Positions 1 to 8,349 of a DNA stretch of 27,673 nt are shown here, piece after piece. Both the position numbers and the translations under genes were made by a program. Where the stretch lies: NCBI GenBank assembly GCA_900771335.1, contig CAAGNP010000046.1, positions 1-27,673 on the forward strand, read 5' to 3'. Each line of letters opens with the position of its first letter. Position 1 is the first letter of the stretch. The notes beneath the pieces were generated by a model. It was given only the letters and a program-made list of their open reading frames with translations, ran no database searches and was not told where the DNA came from. Source of the DNA: Rikenellaceae bacterium. GTDB lineage: Bacteria; Bacteroidota; Bacteroidia; Bacteroidales; UBA932.

Positions 1-112
1 CCCCCAAGGGTGAGGGCTAAGTCGCTTCGCTCCGGGTCTCTGATTCTGCCATCTGCCAGTTTTCCCCTCCCAACCCTCCCCCCCAGGGGAAGGGCTAGGT
101 CGCTTCGCTCCG
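1..112. repeat. Two-copy C-rich direct repeat, 3' of mltG
   Basis: Two copies of a 34-nt unit lie at 1-34 and 79-112. They match at about 30 of 34 positions and share the core GTCGCTTCGCTCCG. Between and inside them, the minus strand at 64-84 carries four G runs separated by 1-2 nt, which is a canonical G-quadruplex pattern. The same tract can instead fold as a 9-bp hairpin (74-94). No gene is seen in 1-136. The element sits just past the mltG stop, so it may act as a 3' end or transcription-stop signal. It resembles intergenic repeats dispersed in Bacteroidota genomes, but copy number cannot be judged here. Confidence 0.6.
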
Positions 113-136
113 AAAACCTTTCGCTATCCTATCACC

Positions 137-1201
137 CTAACTTGTTTTTTTTCGTTTGAGCCACTCCTTATACGCTTTGTTGTAGGCTGCAGAGTGTTTC
201 ATATGCTGACTGTATGTCTTCGCAAAGTTATGCGTACCATCAAACTCAGGTTTGGCGCAGAAATAAAGGTAATCTGTCTTCTCATAATTAAGCACCGCAT
301 CCAATACCGCCGGTGGTGCTATTGTAATAGGCCCTGGGGGCAACCCCTTGTTCTTGTATGTATTGTAGGGGGAATTGACCTTAAGGTGCCTGTTAAGAAT
401 CCTCGTCATATTGGGCTCTGACTCTATAAAAACATATTTGACGGTAGGACAAGCCTGCAGAGGCATCCCCTTCTTCAATCTGTTCATATATACACCTGCT
501 ATCTTGGGCCATTCCCCGGGAGCATTGGTCTCCTCTGCCACAATAGATGCAAGGGTAGAGACCTGCGACTGGGTAAACTTCATTGCCTTCGCCTTTGCCA
601 GCCTCTCCTGGTTCCAGAAGGCATCATACTCCTTTTTGAACCTCAATATCACATTCTCCGGTGAAGCTGTCCAATAGAATTCATATGTATTCGGGATAAA
701 CATCCCAATAAATGTTTCCGGCTTGAATCCAAGACTATCAATAAGGGTTTTATCATTGAGCACCTTTGCAAATGCAGCTGAGTCCGCTTCAAACCAACAG
801 GACAATGCATATGCCAGTTTGTCCAGCCTCCTCACATACCCCCTGAAAGACATTTTCATAGGGGTTTGCCACCCATTTGCCACCATCCTTATTATCTCCT
901 GATTGGACATCCCTTCCTTAATCTCATACCTGCCAGGCTTAACATATTTCTTCAGCTCCCTGGAAGATGCTGCCCTCTCAAAACTCTTCCAGCGCTTGAT
1001 GGAACCCGATGCTTTCAGGGTATCCATAAATTCGTTATAGCCATAACTGCGGTAAATTTTGACAACCCCCTCCTGAGCCACATTCGGCCTTTTGTATTTG
1101 CACCAGTATGCCCCAAAAGCACCTACGCCACCAGCCAATGCCAAAATCAGAATGGCACCTACCGGACACAATTGCTTTTTATATTTTGTCAAAAAACTCA
1201 T
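137..1201 (-). CDS. mltG: Endolytic murein transglycosylase MltG (YceG-like)
   Basis: MltG is an inner-membrane lytic transglycosylase that cuts nascent peptidoglycan glycan strands and is thought to help release newly made chains. The 354-aa protein has a short cytoplasmic head, one membrane segment at about residues 13-33, and the YceG domain through to the C-terminus. The catalytic glutamate is Glu224 in the motif SIVAEET, which aligns with Glu218 in SIVEKET of E. coli MltG. Further family motifs follow: NRLKKGMPLQ, CPTVKY, NSPYNTY and GLPPGPI. Length is close to the E. coli protein (340 aa). It starts 4 nt after the stop of the glucosaminidase gene, so the two are almost certainly cotranscribed, giving a small operon of glycan-cutting enzymes. 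Nothing is odd in the coding region. A G-rich repeat lies directly downstream. Confidence 0.95.
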   Translation of the reverse strand: MSFLTKYKKQLCPVGAILILALAGGVGAFGAYWCKYKRPNVAQEGVVKIYRSYGYNEFMDTLKASGSIKRWKSFERAASSRELKKYVKPGRYEIKEGMSNQEIIRMVANGWQTPMKMSFRGYVRRLDKLAYALSCWFEADSAAFAKVLNDKTLIDSLGFKPETFIGMFIPNTYEFYWTASPENVILRFKKEYDAFWNQERLAKAKAMKFTQSQVSTLASIVAEETNAPGEWPKIAGVYMNRLKKGMPLQACPTVKYVFIESEPNMTRILNRHLKVNSPYNTYKNKGLPPGPITIAPPAVLDAVLNYEKTDYLYFCAKPEFDGTHNFAKTYSQHMKHSAAYNKAYKEWLKRKKTS

Positions 1202-1205
1202 AGCT

Positions 1206-2195
1206 CTAATCCTTATAGTCTCTCAAATAGATAACATCATCTTTTGAAATATCATTAATAGATTTTTTATCGTTATACTTCATAAGCATATTAAGCCTCA
1301 CTGCATAACGCTGTGACAAATCGTAGAAATTGTCCCCCTCCTCTGCCACATGGCAATCAAGATACTTCTGCGCCCTTTTCTTCTTCTTTTCAATATACAC
1401 CACGGTACCGGCTGCAATCTCTTCATCTTTCCTCAAGTCGTTGAATTTCAGCAGCTCTTTGGTAAACAGATTATACTCTTTGGCAATTGAAGCATAAGTA
1501 TCGCCACCATTTGCAATCACATAAGTCACACCATTTCTCACATAAAGAGGTCTGTTCTGCGAGTACTTGTACCAATGTGAACTTTTGGCTGGTATCACCC
1601 TCTTCACCGCCTCAAGCTGTGCCGGACTTGGAGGGACAACATTTGCTTTTTGACTACCGCTTTTATTTTCCACATTATCAGATGCCATGTCATACTTGTA
1701 GAGTTCGTAATCCTCGATAATCTTAATCAGAAGTTGCGGGTACTGGGGATTTGTGGCATAACCGGCTTTTTTCAATCCGTGAGCCCATCCTTTGTAATCA
1801 GTAACATCCAGATCAAATAGAAAAGCGTACCTGTCCCTGTATCTCAGAAAATCTGAGTGGTCCTTATACGACTCCTCTGCTTTTCTGTACTTCCTGAAGC
1901 ATGACTTTCCAGGGTCATCATCTTTCTTATAGTATGTAGGTCCACTCCACTCCTTATGACACTTAATACCGAAGTGGTTATTTGCCATGACTGCCAGATC
2001 AGAGAGGCCGTCTCCAGACTCAAGACACCCCTGCGCCAATGTTATACTGGCAGGAATGCCGTGACTCTTCATATTCTTTATAGCGATATCCTTATACTTT
2101 GCAATATAATCCAGACGGCTCTGAGCCTTCTGCGCAAAAGCACTGGCCGTAAGGATGGTGCCAAGTATCACTGATAAAACAAGTAGCTTCTTCAT
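1206..2195 (-). CDS. Secreted N-acetylglucosaminidase (GH73-like) with LysM repeats
   Basis: This is a predicted peptidoglycan hydrolase that cleaves next to GlcNAc in the glycan chain. The start chosen, ATG at 2195, gives 329 aa and a clean signal peptide (MKKLLVLSVILGTILTASAFA); an upstream in-frame ATG at 2234 would bury it. The mature N-terminal half (about residues 25-170) is a FlgJ/LytG-type glucosaminidase domain. It contains the ITLAQGCLESGDGLSDLA segment, whose Glu in CLESG is the likely catalytic acid, and the NNHFGIKCH motif. The C-terminal half has two LysM-like repeats (about 220-270 and 280-325) that would bind glycan. The domain order suggests a periplasmic or outer-membrane-facing enzyme. 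It is the first gene of a two-gene unit with mltG. The exact bond specificity is inferred from the family. Confidence 0.88.
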   Translation of the reverse strand: MKKLLVLSVILGTILTASAFAQKAQSRLDYIAKYKDIAIKNMKSHGIPASITLAQGCLESGDGLSDLAVMANNHFGIKCHKEWSGPTYYKKDDDPGKSCFRKYRKAEESYKDHSDFLRYRDRYAFLFDLDVTDYKGWAHGLKKAGYATNPQYPQLLIKIIEDYELYKYDMASDNVENKSGSQKANVVPPSPAQLEAVKRVIPAKSSHWYKYSQNRPLYVRNGVTYVIANGGDTYASIAKEYNLFTKELLKFNDLRKDEEIAAGTVVYIEKKKKRAQKYLDCHVAEEGDNFYDLSQRYAVRLNMLMKYNDKKSINDISKDDVIYLRDYKD

Positions 2196-2213
2196 ATTCT
2201 CCAATAATCTTTG

Positions 2214-2230
2214 CAAAGATAGCAAAAGTA
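2214..2230 (-). promoter_or_regulatory. Candidate -7 boxes for the glucosaminidase-mltG unit
   Basis: On the minus strand TACTTTTG (2223-2230) and TATCTTTG (2214-2221) both fit the Bacteroidota -7 consensus TAnnTTTG, 18-27 nt before the ATG at 2195. No TTG lies at the ideal -33 distance, so which box is used is uncertain. Confidence 0.45.
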
Positions 2231-2250
2231 CCATTTTATTTAATATTTAC

Positions 2251-2258
2251 TATATTTG
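2251..2258 (+). promoter_or_regulatory. Candidate -7 box for cdd
   Basis: TATATTTG fits TAnnTTTG and ends 21 nt before the cdd ATG at 2280. It shares the 84-nt divergent spacer with the boxes of the glucosaminidase unit. No good -33 TTG is visible. Confidence 0.45.
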
Positions 2259-2279
2259 CCATAACAAAAAATCACCTCA

Positions 2280-2759
2280 ATGGAGAATAAAAGCATATCA
2301 ATAGAATATAAAGAATACACCGGCATCGAAGAGCTTCCGGCAGCAGAAAAAGAACTCCTTCAGAGTGCAATTGATGCCACAAAAGGTGCATATGCCCCCT
2401 ACTCAAAATTCAGAGTGGGTGCTGCATGCAGACTCACCAATGGGAAAATCATCATCGGTGCCAATCAGGAAAATGCAGCATATCCTTCAGGTCTGTGCGC
2501 TGAGAGGACAGCGATGTTCTCTGCCCACACCCTATATCCGGAGGCCAAACTGGAGGCTATCGCCATCACTGCAGTAGACCCTTCGGGCAATATGCTCCCC
2601 ACCATTACCTACCCTTGCGGAGCATGCAGACAGGTTATGGCTGAGTATGAAAATATTGCACAGTCCCCCATCACCATTGTGATAGGTTCTTCAAGGGCAG
2701 TGCAGGTTTTTGAAGGGGTATCCTCCATTATGCCCTTTATGTTTGACAATCTGATCTAA
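2280..2759 (+). CDS. cdd: Cytidine deaminase
   Basis: The enzyme hydrolyses cytidine and deoxycytidine to uridine and deoxyuridine plus ammonia in pyrimidine salvage. The 159-aa protein carries the zinc site of the family: Cys73-Ala-Glu75 (CAERTAMF), with Glu75 the proton shuttle, and PCGAC with Cys113 and Cys116 as the other ligands. The substrate-binding stretch FRVGAA and the NQENAAYPSGL segment are also present. Its length is that of the tetrameric bacterial type, with a modest N-terminal extension. It is a single-gene unit, divergent from the glucosaminidase gene and convergent with the rpsA operon, which it shares a terminator hairpin with. The same window holds an unusual CTP synthase, but the two genes are 15 kb apart and not obviously linked. 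Confidence 0.95.
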   Translation: MENKSISIEYKEYTGIEELPAAEKELLQSAIDATKGAYAPYSKFRVGAACRLTNGKIIIGANQENAAYPSGLCAERTAMFSAHTLYPEAKLEAIAITAVDPSGNMLPTITYPCGACRQVMAEYENIAQSPITIVIGSSRAVQVFEGVSSIMPFMFDNLI

Positions 2760-2762
2760 AAA

Positions 2763-2790
2763 AATAAGACTATCGCGAGATAGTCTTATT
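2763..2790. terminator. Bidirectional terminator, cdd / rpsA operon
   Basis: A perfect 12-bp stem (AATAAGACTATC paired with GATAGTCTTATT) closes on a GCGA tetraloop. Read on the minus strand it is followed by eight consecutive T's, a strong intrinsic terminator for the operon ending at 2770. Read on the plus strand it follows the cdd stop by 3 nt, with a weaker TTATTT tail. The minus-strand stem is also the last codons of the lipoprotein gene: its stop codon (2770-2772) lies in the distal arm. Confidence 0.9.
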
Positions 2791-3834
2791 TGCCATATTG
2801 ATCCTCACCTTATAGGTGGTCCTACCATGATAATAGTACAATACCAGAGAGGTGTTGTTCTCAAAATAAATTGTATTCAAAAACGGATCTTTCTTCTTGT
2901 CCTGGCATACAGGTTCTGCCCATACAAGCATATACTGGTTTGAAGAACTCTGGTATGCAGCGATGACTGTATACCCTCTGATATCGAATTGGGCCACTTT
3001 ATAACCCCCTTTCGACTCATAATCTTTCGAACTTTTAAACATCTGCACGATAGTGCTCCCTTCTGGCAAAAGGCCGAATTTCAGCCTCTTGGCTTTAGCA
3101 GGATTGTTCTTGAACCACCAATCCAGAGCCTGATCGGTCATAACATCCCCTTCCGAGATAGGGAGGAGAAAATCTGTACCCTTCAAAAGGGCCAGAAGAT
3201 GGATAGCCTCAGGCAAGATATAACCACCCGCATTTCCTTCATCCATGTAGTCACCTTCAATCATATAGCCCAACCCATTGTCTGCAGCGATAACCTTACC
3301 GCTGAACATTGATGAATGGATTGCCCCATTGGTTTTGTCCAGAAGATTGACCACATATTCACATTTATCACCAGGCTTGAGATCCCCATCCACATTGGAT
3401 CCGACATTCTCATAAACATAGAAATAGTAGTCCTTCCCTGAAAACTCATAATTCTCAAACTCCTTCACTATTCTGACAGAAGAGAGGGAGTTATCCTGAA
3501 TATACCTCTGATTCATCGCCATCTCCTTAATCTTGCCATCCAGCATATCGTAATATTCTGATGAAGGGTACTGCGACAGGAATGCGGCACATGATGAGAT
3601 ATCATCGGTATTTACCGCTGAGAAATGGATAGAATCAATCAGATGGACCACCTTCTCAGAGAGAACCGAATTGGGGAATTTTGCCAGAAACGCCTCAAAA
3701 CTCTCCACTGTACCAGTCTTCAGCGCCTTCTTATATTGCTTAACCTCCTTCTTGCTTTGTCCGTCCAATGTATAGCAGCTAAAGGCAAGAATACCCAATG
3801 CCAATACAACCAAAAATTTACTCATTGTTTTCAT
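2770..3834 (-). CDS. Unrecognised lipoprotein, last gene of the rpsA operon
   Basis: I do not recognise this family. The 354-aa product begins with a lipoprotein-type signal (about residues 1-20) ending in the lipobox LAFSC, so Cys20 would be acylated and the protein anchored in an envelope membrane. A second possible ATG is at codon 4. Residues about 30-105 contain two similar helical units, each with an FL(A/S)xxP-like core (EAFLAKFPNS and AAFLSQYPSS), reminiscent of TPR/Sel1-type repeats. The remainder (about 115-354) is predicted mixed beta, rich in Tyr, with no catalytic motif I can name. The start overlaps the end of the S41 protease gene by 17 nt, implying translational coupling. A role alongside the protease in envelope maintenance is only inference. 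The C-terminal codons double as the operon's terminator stem. Confidence 0.8.
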   Translation of the reverse strand: MKTMSKFLVVLALGILAFSCYTLDGQSKKEVKQYKKALKTGTVESFEAFLAKFPNSVLSEKVVHLIDSIHFSAVNTDDISSCAAFLSQYPSSEYYDMLDGKIKEMAMNQRYIQDNSLSSVRIVKEFENYEFSGKDYYFYVYENVGSNVDGDLKPGDKCEYVVNLLDKTNGAIHSSMFSGKVIAADNGLGYMIEGDYMDEGNAGGYILPEAIHLLALLKGTDFLLPISEGDVMTDQALDWWFKNNPAKAKRLKFGLLPEGSTIVQMFKSSKDYESKGGYKVAQFDIRGYTVIAAYQSSSNQYMLVWAEPVCQDKKKDPFLNTIYFENNTSLVLYYYHGRTTYKVRINMANKTISR

Positions 3835-5425
3835 ATAGATTCAATTCTTTTGAATATTTACCCCAGTTATTTACTATTTCCAATGCCTTATCCAACTCAT
3901 CATCCCCACCCTTATGCAGCACTTTATAGAAGTAGACTCTATCGTATAGAGAACTTGCAATCAACGCTTTGATATAATTCTCCAATGTAGGTCGTGACAC
4001 TTTTATCTCCTCCTCTACAGGCTGGATACCACGATCCATGGCAGCTGAAACAAGCCCGTCAAACAACTCGTCATCCACCTCGAAGGATTTGACGAAAAGA
4101 TCTGCCGACTTATACTTTTTCACCCAAAAATCCCTTTTCTGATCCACCACTTTATTTGTATACTCCTGCACCACCCCATTTCTGAGCAAATGGCCATAAT
4201 ATGGAGTATAGAAAGAGGTATCTTGTGGCACAAAAATATCGGGCATGATACCACCTCCGCCATATACTGTCCTGTGGGTCATTAAAGTTTTGTACTTCAA
4301 TGAATCCGGGAGCTGGATACTGTCTCTGCTGAAAGACTCACCATGGGCAAATCTCTGATTGAACTGCTCATAATATTTCTCTCTCTGACCCTCTTCGTAT
4401 GGAGCCTGAATCACCCTCCCAGAAGGGGTGTGATACCTGGCCACGGTAAGGCGCAGCTGGGAGCCGTCAGATAGAGGCAGCAATTGCTGGACAAGCCCTT
4501 TGCCAAAAGTTCTGCGACCCACCACTACACCTCTATCCTGATCCTGGATAGCACCGGATACAATTTCACTTGCAGAGGCGGAATTCTCATCTACAAGCAC
4601 CACCAAAGGCCCTTTTTGGAATACCCCTTTACCGTCTGCAAACTCTTTGATACTGCTGACATTTCTCCCCTCAGTATATACTATTAGTTGGTCCAGCAAC
4701 AGGAACTCATTAGCGATCGCTATCGCAATATGGAGATAACCTCCGGCATTTCCCCTAAGATCCAATATTACACTGTTGATACCCTTATGCTGCTCGAAAG
4801 CGGCCATAATCTCATCATATGAGGTGGCTGCAAATCTGCTCAGCTTTATATACAGACACCACTTTTCAGGCTCATACACCGCATCCACGGAGTGCAAAGG
4901 GATCTTGTCCCGCACCACGGTAAAATTCAATACCTCCTTGACACCTCTGCGCACAACTCCCAGTTGTACCTTTGTCCCCTTTTTACCCCTTAGATATTTA
5001 TACACCTTCTCATTTGTAATCTGCACACCGGCAATATTCTCACCATCCACCAGGACAATTTTGTCTCCTGCATGGATTCCCACCTTCTCAGATGGCCCCC
5101 CGGCTACAGGTGCCTGGACAGTCAATGTATCGTTGATTATGGCAAACTCTACACCGATCCCCTCGAACTCCGCTTCAAGGGGCTCATTCATAGCCTCCAC
5201 ATCCTCCTTGGATATATATGAAGAGTGGGGATCCAATTGCTTGAGGGTAGCTGCAATCGCCGCATCTACAGCCTTGGAAGCGTTGACGGTGTCCAAATAG
5301 AAATGGTCAATATAATATAAGGCCTGACCAAATTTGTTGGCCTGCTTGGAGAGTTCTCTATTGACCTGGGCCACAAGTGGCAATGATAGAGCTACAATAA
5401 ATAAAACAGATACAAATCTTTTCAT
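3818..5425 (-). CDS. S41 family C-terminal processing protease (CtpA/Prc-like)
   Basis: This is a predicted periplasmic serine protease that trims protein C-termini. The 535-aa protein has a signal peptide (about 1-19), a PDZ domain at about 85-165 (EGIGVEF ... AGDKIVLVDG) that would bind the substrate tail, and the S41 catalytic domain at about 185-345. The Ser/Lys dyad is visible: Ser284 in ENSASASE and Lys309 in RRTFGKG, spaced as in Scenedesmus CtpA. The LDLRGNAGGY motif is intact. A C-terminal region of about 190 residues beyond the catalytic core is usual for Bacteroidota members. It starts 3 nt after the rnz stop and overlaps the downstream lipoprotein gene, placing it in the rpsA-rnz operon. 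No defect is seen. Confidence 0.93.
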   Translation of the reverse strand: MKRFVSVLFIVALSLPLVAQVNRELSKQANKFGQALYYIDHFYLDTVNASKAVDAAIAATLKQLDPHSSYISKEDVEAMNEPLEAEFEGIGVEFAIINDTLTVQAPVAGGPSEKVGIHAGDKIVLVDGENIAGVQITNEKVYKYLRGKKGTKVQLGVVRRGVKEVLNFTVVRDKIPLHSVDAVYEPEKWCLYIKLSRFAATSYDEIMAAFEQHKGINSVILDLRGNAGGYLHIAIAIANEFLLLDQLIVYTEGRNVSSIKEFADGKGVFQKGPLVVLVDENSASASEIVSGAIQDQDRGVVVGRRTFGKGLVQQLLPLSDGSQLRLTVARYHTPSGRVIQAPYEEGQREKYYEQFNQRFAHGESFSRDSIQLPDSLKYKTLMTHRTVYGGGGIMPDIFVPQDTSFYTPYYGHLLRNGVVQEYTNKVVDQKRDFWVKKYKSADLFVKSFEVDDELFDGLVSAAMDRGIQPVEEEIKVSRPTLENYIKALIASSLYDRVYFYKVLHKGGDDELDKALEIVNNWGKYSKELNLYENNE

Positions 5426-5428
5426 ACG

Positions 5429-6376
5429 CTATCTGTATTTTATCAGTTCCACATTAAAACGTTCACCTCTGGATGCCAGCATCGTATTTGGGAATATTGA
5501 CGATGCCTCATCCTTCAGGTGATCCACAGATGAATATCTGGATGAAAAATGTCCTAATACCAATTGTTTGACCCCCGCCTCCTTAGCCACAATTGCCGCA
5601 TCTGTAGCAGTGGAGTGGAATGTCGATTTGGCCATCTCTTTCAAATCGTAAGCAAATGTAGCCTCGTGATACAAAAGATCCACACCTTTCACTACATTGG
5701 CCAACTCCTTAAATGGGGCAGTATCACTGCAATAAGCAAATGATCTGGGTTCAAATGGTGTATATGTAAAATCTTTAGCTGCAAGAATCACACCATTATC
5801 CCCCCTCAACACATCTTCCCCCCTTTTAAGTGTCGCAATCTCCTTCAAGGACAAATTATACTCCCCTATCATCTCCTTTTTCACATTCAAAGGTGGATAC
5901 TTCTCTCTGAACAGGAAACCAAATGTGGGAACCCTGTGATTCAAAGGAAATGCAAACGCTTCAATATTCCTTGATTCAAAAATTTTCTGCGTCTCACCCT
6001 GCTTAAGGGATGAATCGAGCACATTGTGGACAATCTCATATTTGATGGCGTCTCCCTCAAAATTACGGATAAAAAACCTCAACATATCGCCAAACTCTGC
6101 AGGGGCATGTATAGTAAGCTTTGCTGTTCTCCCTTTCATCCCCATTGAGGAAAGGAGGCCTAACAGGCCAAAACAATGGTCCCCATGCATATGGGATATA
6201 AATATGTTGTCAAGTTTGAGTATCGAGAAGCCATTACGGTAAAGGAGCATTTGAGCCCCTTCGCCACAATCTATAAGGAACAAACGCCCACGTATGTTCA
6301 ATACGTGAGCGCTTGGATATCTACTATTTGTAGGTAAGGCCGAAGCCGTTCCTAAAGTAGTGAGGTTAAATTCCAT
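5429..6376 (-). CDS. rnz: Ribonuclease Z (tRNA 3'-end endonuclease)
   Basis: RNase Z removes the 3' trailer of precursor tRNAs. The 315-aa protein is a short-form (ElaC-type) metallo-beta-lactamase fold enzyme. The zinc motif HxHxDH reads HMHGDH at residues 62-67. Later ligands are present in NHRVPTFGF, CSDTAPF and LGHFSSRY, and the PTNSRYPS segment near the N-terminus is typical of bacterial members. It is separated from rpsA by 2 nt and from the protease gene by 3 nt, so it lies within one tight operon. The link to rpsA puts a tRNA-processing enzyme under the same control as a translation factor. Confidence 0.95.
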   Translation of the reverse strand: MEFNLTTLGTASALPTNSRYPSAHVLNIRGRLFLIDCGEGAQMLLYRNGFSILKLDNIFISHMHGDHCFGLLGLLSSMGMKGRTAKLTIHAPAEFGDMLRFFIRNFEGDAIKYEIVHNVLDSSLKQGETQKIFESRNIEAFAFPLNHRVPTFGFLFREKYPPLNVKKEMIGEYNLSLKEIATLKRGEDVLRGDNGVILAAKDFTYTPFEPRSFAYCSDTAPFKELANVVKGVDLLYHEATFAYDLKEMAKSTFHSTATDAAIVAKEAGVKQLVLGHFSSRYSSVDHLKDEASSIFPNTMLASRGERFNVELIKYR

Positions 6377-6378
6377 CC

Positions 6379-8238
6379 TTATTTTCTAGAAGCCTCTTCC
6401 ATTTTGCTCTTAAGATCAGCTAGCTCAGAGATGTCACCAAGGGTAGTTTTTTCCAAGTTAGCTTTTAGTTTCTTAACAGCTTTTTGAGTGCTGTCAGCTT
6501 CAGTATTTTTCTCTTTCACCTCTTCTTTCTTAGGCTCTTCCCAAGTTTTGGTGTGTGAAAGAACAATCTTCTTGTTAGATTTGTTGAACTCAACAACTTT
6601 GAAGTTCAATTTCTCGTCAGCTACAGCGTTTGAACCATCTTGTTTAGCAAGGTTCTTAAGGGTTACGAAACCTTCGATACCGTAAGGAAGAGCGATAGTA
6701 GCACCTTTGTCAACGAAGTTAACGATAGTACCTTCGTGGATAGAACCAAGGGTGAATACTGTCTCAAATACATCCCAAGGATTCTCCTCAAGTTGTTTGT
6801 GACCTAGGCTTAGACGACGGTTCTCTTGATCTACTTCAAGAACTAGAACCTCAAGGGTGTCACCGATTGAAGTGAACTCTGATGGATGTTTGATTTTCTT
6901 AGTCCAAGAAAGATCGCTGATGTGTACTAGACCATCAACACCCTCTTCAAGCTCTACGAATACACCGAAGTTAGTGAAGTTACGTACAGTTGCAGTGTGT
7001 TTAGAGTTTACTGGATATTTGTTTAGGATATTTGCCCATGGATCCTCTTTAAGTTGTTTGATACCAAGAGACATTTTTCTCTCTTCTCTGTCAAGTGTAA
7101 GAACTACAGCCTCAACCTCGTCACCAACTTTCAAGAAGTCTTGTGCGCTGCGTAGGTGAAGTGACCATGACATTTCTGATACGTGGATAAGACCTTCAAC
7201 ACCTGGTTGGATCTCAATGAATGCACCGTAATCAGCAAGAACAACTACTTTACCTTTAACTACATCACCAGTTTTTAGGTTCTCATCAAGAGCCTCCCAA
7301 GGGTGAGCGTTAAGTTGTTTAAGACCTAGAGCAATACGTTTTTTAGTATCATCGAAATCAAGGATAACTACATTGATCTTCTGATCAAGAGCAACTACCT
7401 CTTCAGGGTGGTTGATTCTACCCCATGATAGGTCAGTGATGTGGATAAGACCGTCTACACCGCCAAGGTCAACGAATACACCGTATGAAGTGATGTTCTT
7501 AACTGTACCCTCAAGAACTTGACCTTTCTCAAGTTTACCGATGATATCAGCTTTTTGAGCCTCGATTTCAGCCTCAATAAGAGCTTTGTGAGAAACAACA
7601 ACGTTACGGAACTCATGGTTGATCTTAACGATCTTGAAGTCCATAGTTTTGTTAACGTATACATCGTAGTCTCTGATAGGTTTAACGTCGATTTGAGAAC
7701 CTGGCAAGAATGCCTCAATACCAAATACGTCAACGATCATACCACCTTTAGTGCGGCATTTAACATAACCTTTAACGATTTCATCTTTCTCAAATGCTTC
7801 GTTAACCATATCCCATGAACGAAGTGAGTGAGCTTTTCTGTGAGAAAGGATAAGCTGACCTTTTTTGTCTTCAGTAGTTTCAACATAAACTTCCACTTTA
7901 TCACCAACTTTGATATCAGGATTGTAGCGGAATTCGCCGATGTTGATAACACCTTCACTCTTATATCCGATATTAACAAGAACCTCTCTTTTGTTAACAG
8001 CCATTACCACACCTTCTACAACTTCGTTTTCAACGACTTTAGAAAGGGTTTGGTTGTAGCTCTCTTCAATTTGAGATTTGTCCAAGTCATAAATTGCATC
8101 TTTTTCGAAACTATCCCAGTCAAATTGGTCTACTGGAACAGAAGCATTGCTTTTGCGAGTTTTTACCTCGACTGCTGGAGTTGATTCAACTGCTTGAGCT
8201 GTTGCCTCAACTTGGTTTTGAATGTTTTCAGTTGTCAT
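6379..8238 (-). CDS. rpsA: 30S ribosomal protein S1
   Basis: S1 binds single-stranded mRNA at the small subunit and helps start translation, which matters in Bacteroidota where Shine-Dalgarno pairing is little used. The 619-aa protein contains six S1 (OB-fold) domains, roughly at 70-140, 155-225, 240-310, 325-400, 410-485 and 495-570. The repeats are recognisable from recurring phrases such as YGVFVDLGGVDGLIHITDLSW and FGVFVELEEGVDGLVHISD. An acidic N-terminal extension (about 1-65) and a charged Lys/Glu-rich tail (about 575-619) flank them. It is the promoter-proximal gene of a four-gene unit (rpsA, rnz, S41 protease, lipoprotein). Its codon choice is notably uniform, as expected for a highly expressed gene. 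Confidence 0.97.
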   Translation of the reverse strand: MTTENIQNQVEATAQAVESTPAVEVKTRKSNASVPVDQFDWDSFEKDAIYDLDKSQIEESYNQTLSKVVENEVVEGVVMAVNKREVLVNIGYKSEGVINIGEFRYNPDIKVGDKVEVYVETTEDKKGQLILSHRKAHSLRSWDMVNEAFEKDEIVKGYVKCRTKGGMIVDVFGIEAFLPGSQIDVKPIRDYDVYVNKTMDFKIVKINHEFRNVVVSHKALIEAEIEAQKADIIGKLEKGQVLEGTVKNITSYGVFVDLGGVDGLIHITDLSWGRINHPEEVVALDQKINVVILDFDDTKKRIALGLKQLNAHPWEALDENLKTGDVVKGKVVVLADYGAFIEIQPGVEGLIHVSEMSWSLHLRSAQDFLKVGDEVEAVVLTLDREERKMSLGIKQLKEDPWANILNKYPVNSKHTATVRNFTNFGVFVELEEGVDGLVHISDLSWTKKIKHPSEFTSIGDTLEVLVLEVDQENRRLSLGHKQLEENPWDVFETVFTLGSIHEGTIVNFVDKGATIALPYGIEGFVTLKNLAKQDGSNAVADEKLNFKVVEFNKSNKKIVLSHTKTWEEPKKEEVKEKNTEADSTQKAVKKLKANLEKTTLGDISELADLKSKMEEASRK

Positions 8239-8302
8239 AATTAATAATTAGTTTATCAACAAGTAGTTAGACATTATTTATAATTTCCTTTCGGAAAGCG
8301 CG

Positions 8303-8334
8303 CAAAAATAGAAACTATTTGACTGTTTTCCAAA
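8303..8334 (-). promoter_or_regulatory. rpsA operon promoter
   Basis: On the minus strand TTTG (8331-8334), a 20-nt spacer, then TATTTTTG (8303-8310) match the Bacteroidota -33/-7 pattern. The transcript would start near 8297-8300, giving a 60-nt A/U-rich leader. The leader begins with a small hairpin (CTTT/AAAG around 8288-8299). No Shine-Dalgarno sequence precedes the ATG at 8238. Confidence 0.75.
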
Positions 8335-8349
8335 TATATTCACACCAAA

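Noticed and set aside
137..1201. MltG motif SIVAEET looks as if the catalytic Glu is replaced by Ala.
   Set aside because: The catalytic Glu218 of E. coli is the second Glu of EKET, which aligns with Glu224 here. The enzyme appears intact.
6488..8184. Several open frames of 65-118 codons opposite or out of frame with rpsA.
   Set aside because: They are by-products of the repetitive, codon-biased rpsA sequence and show no domain or start context.
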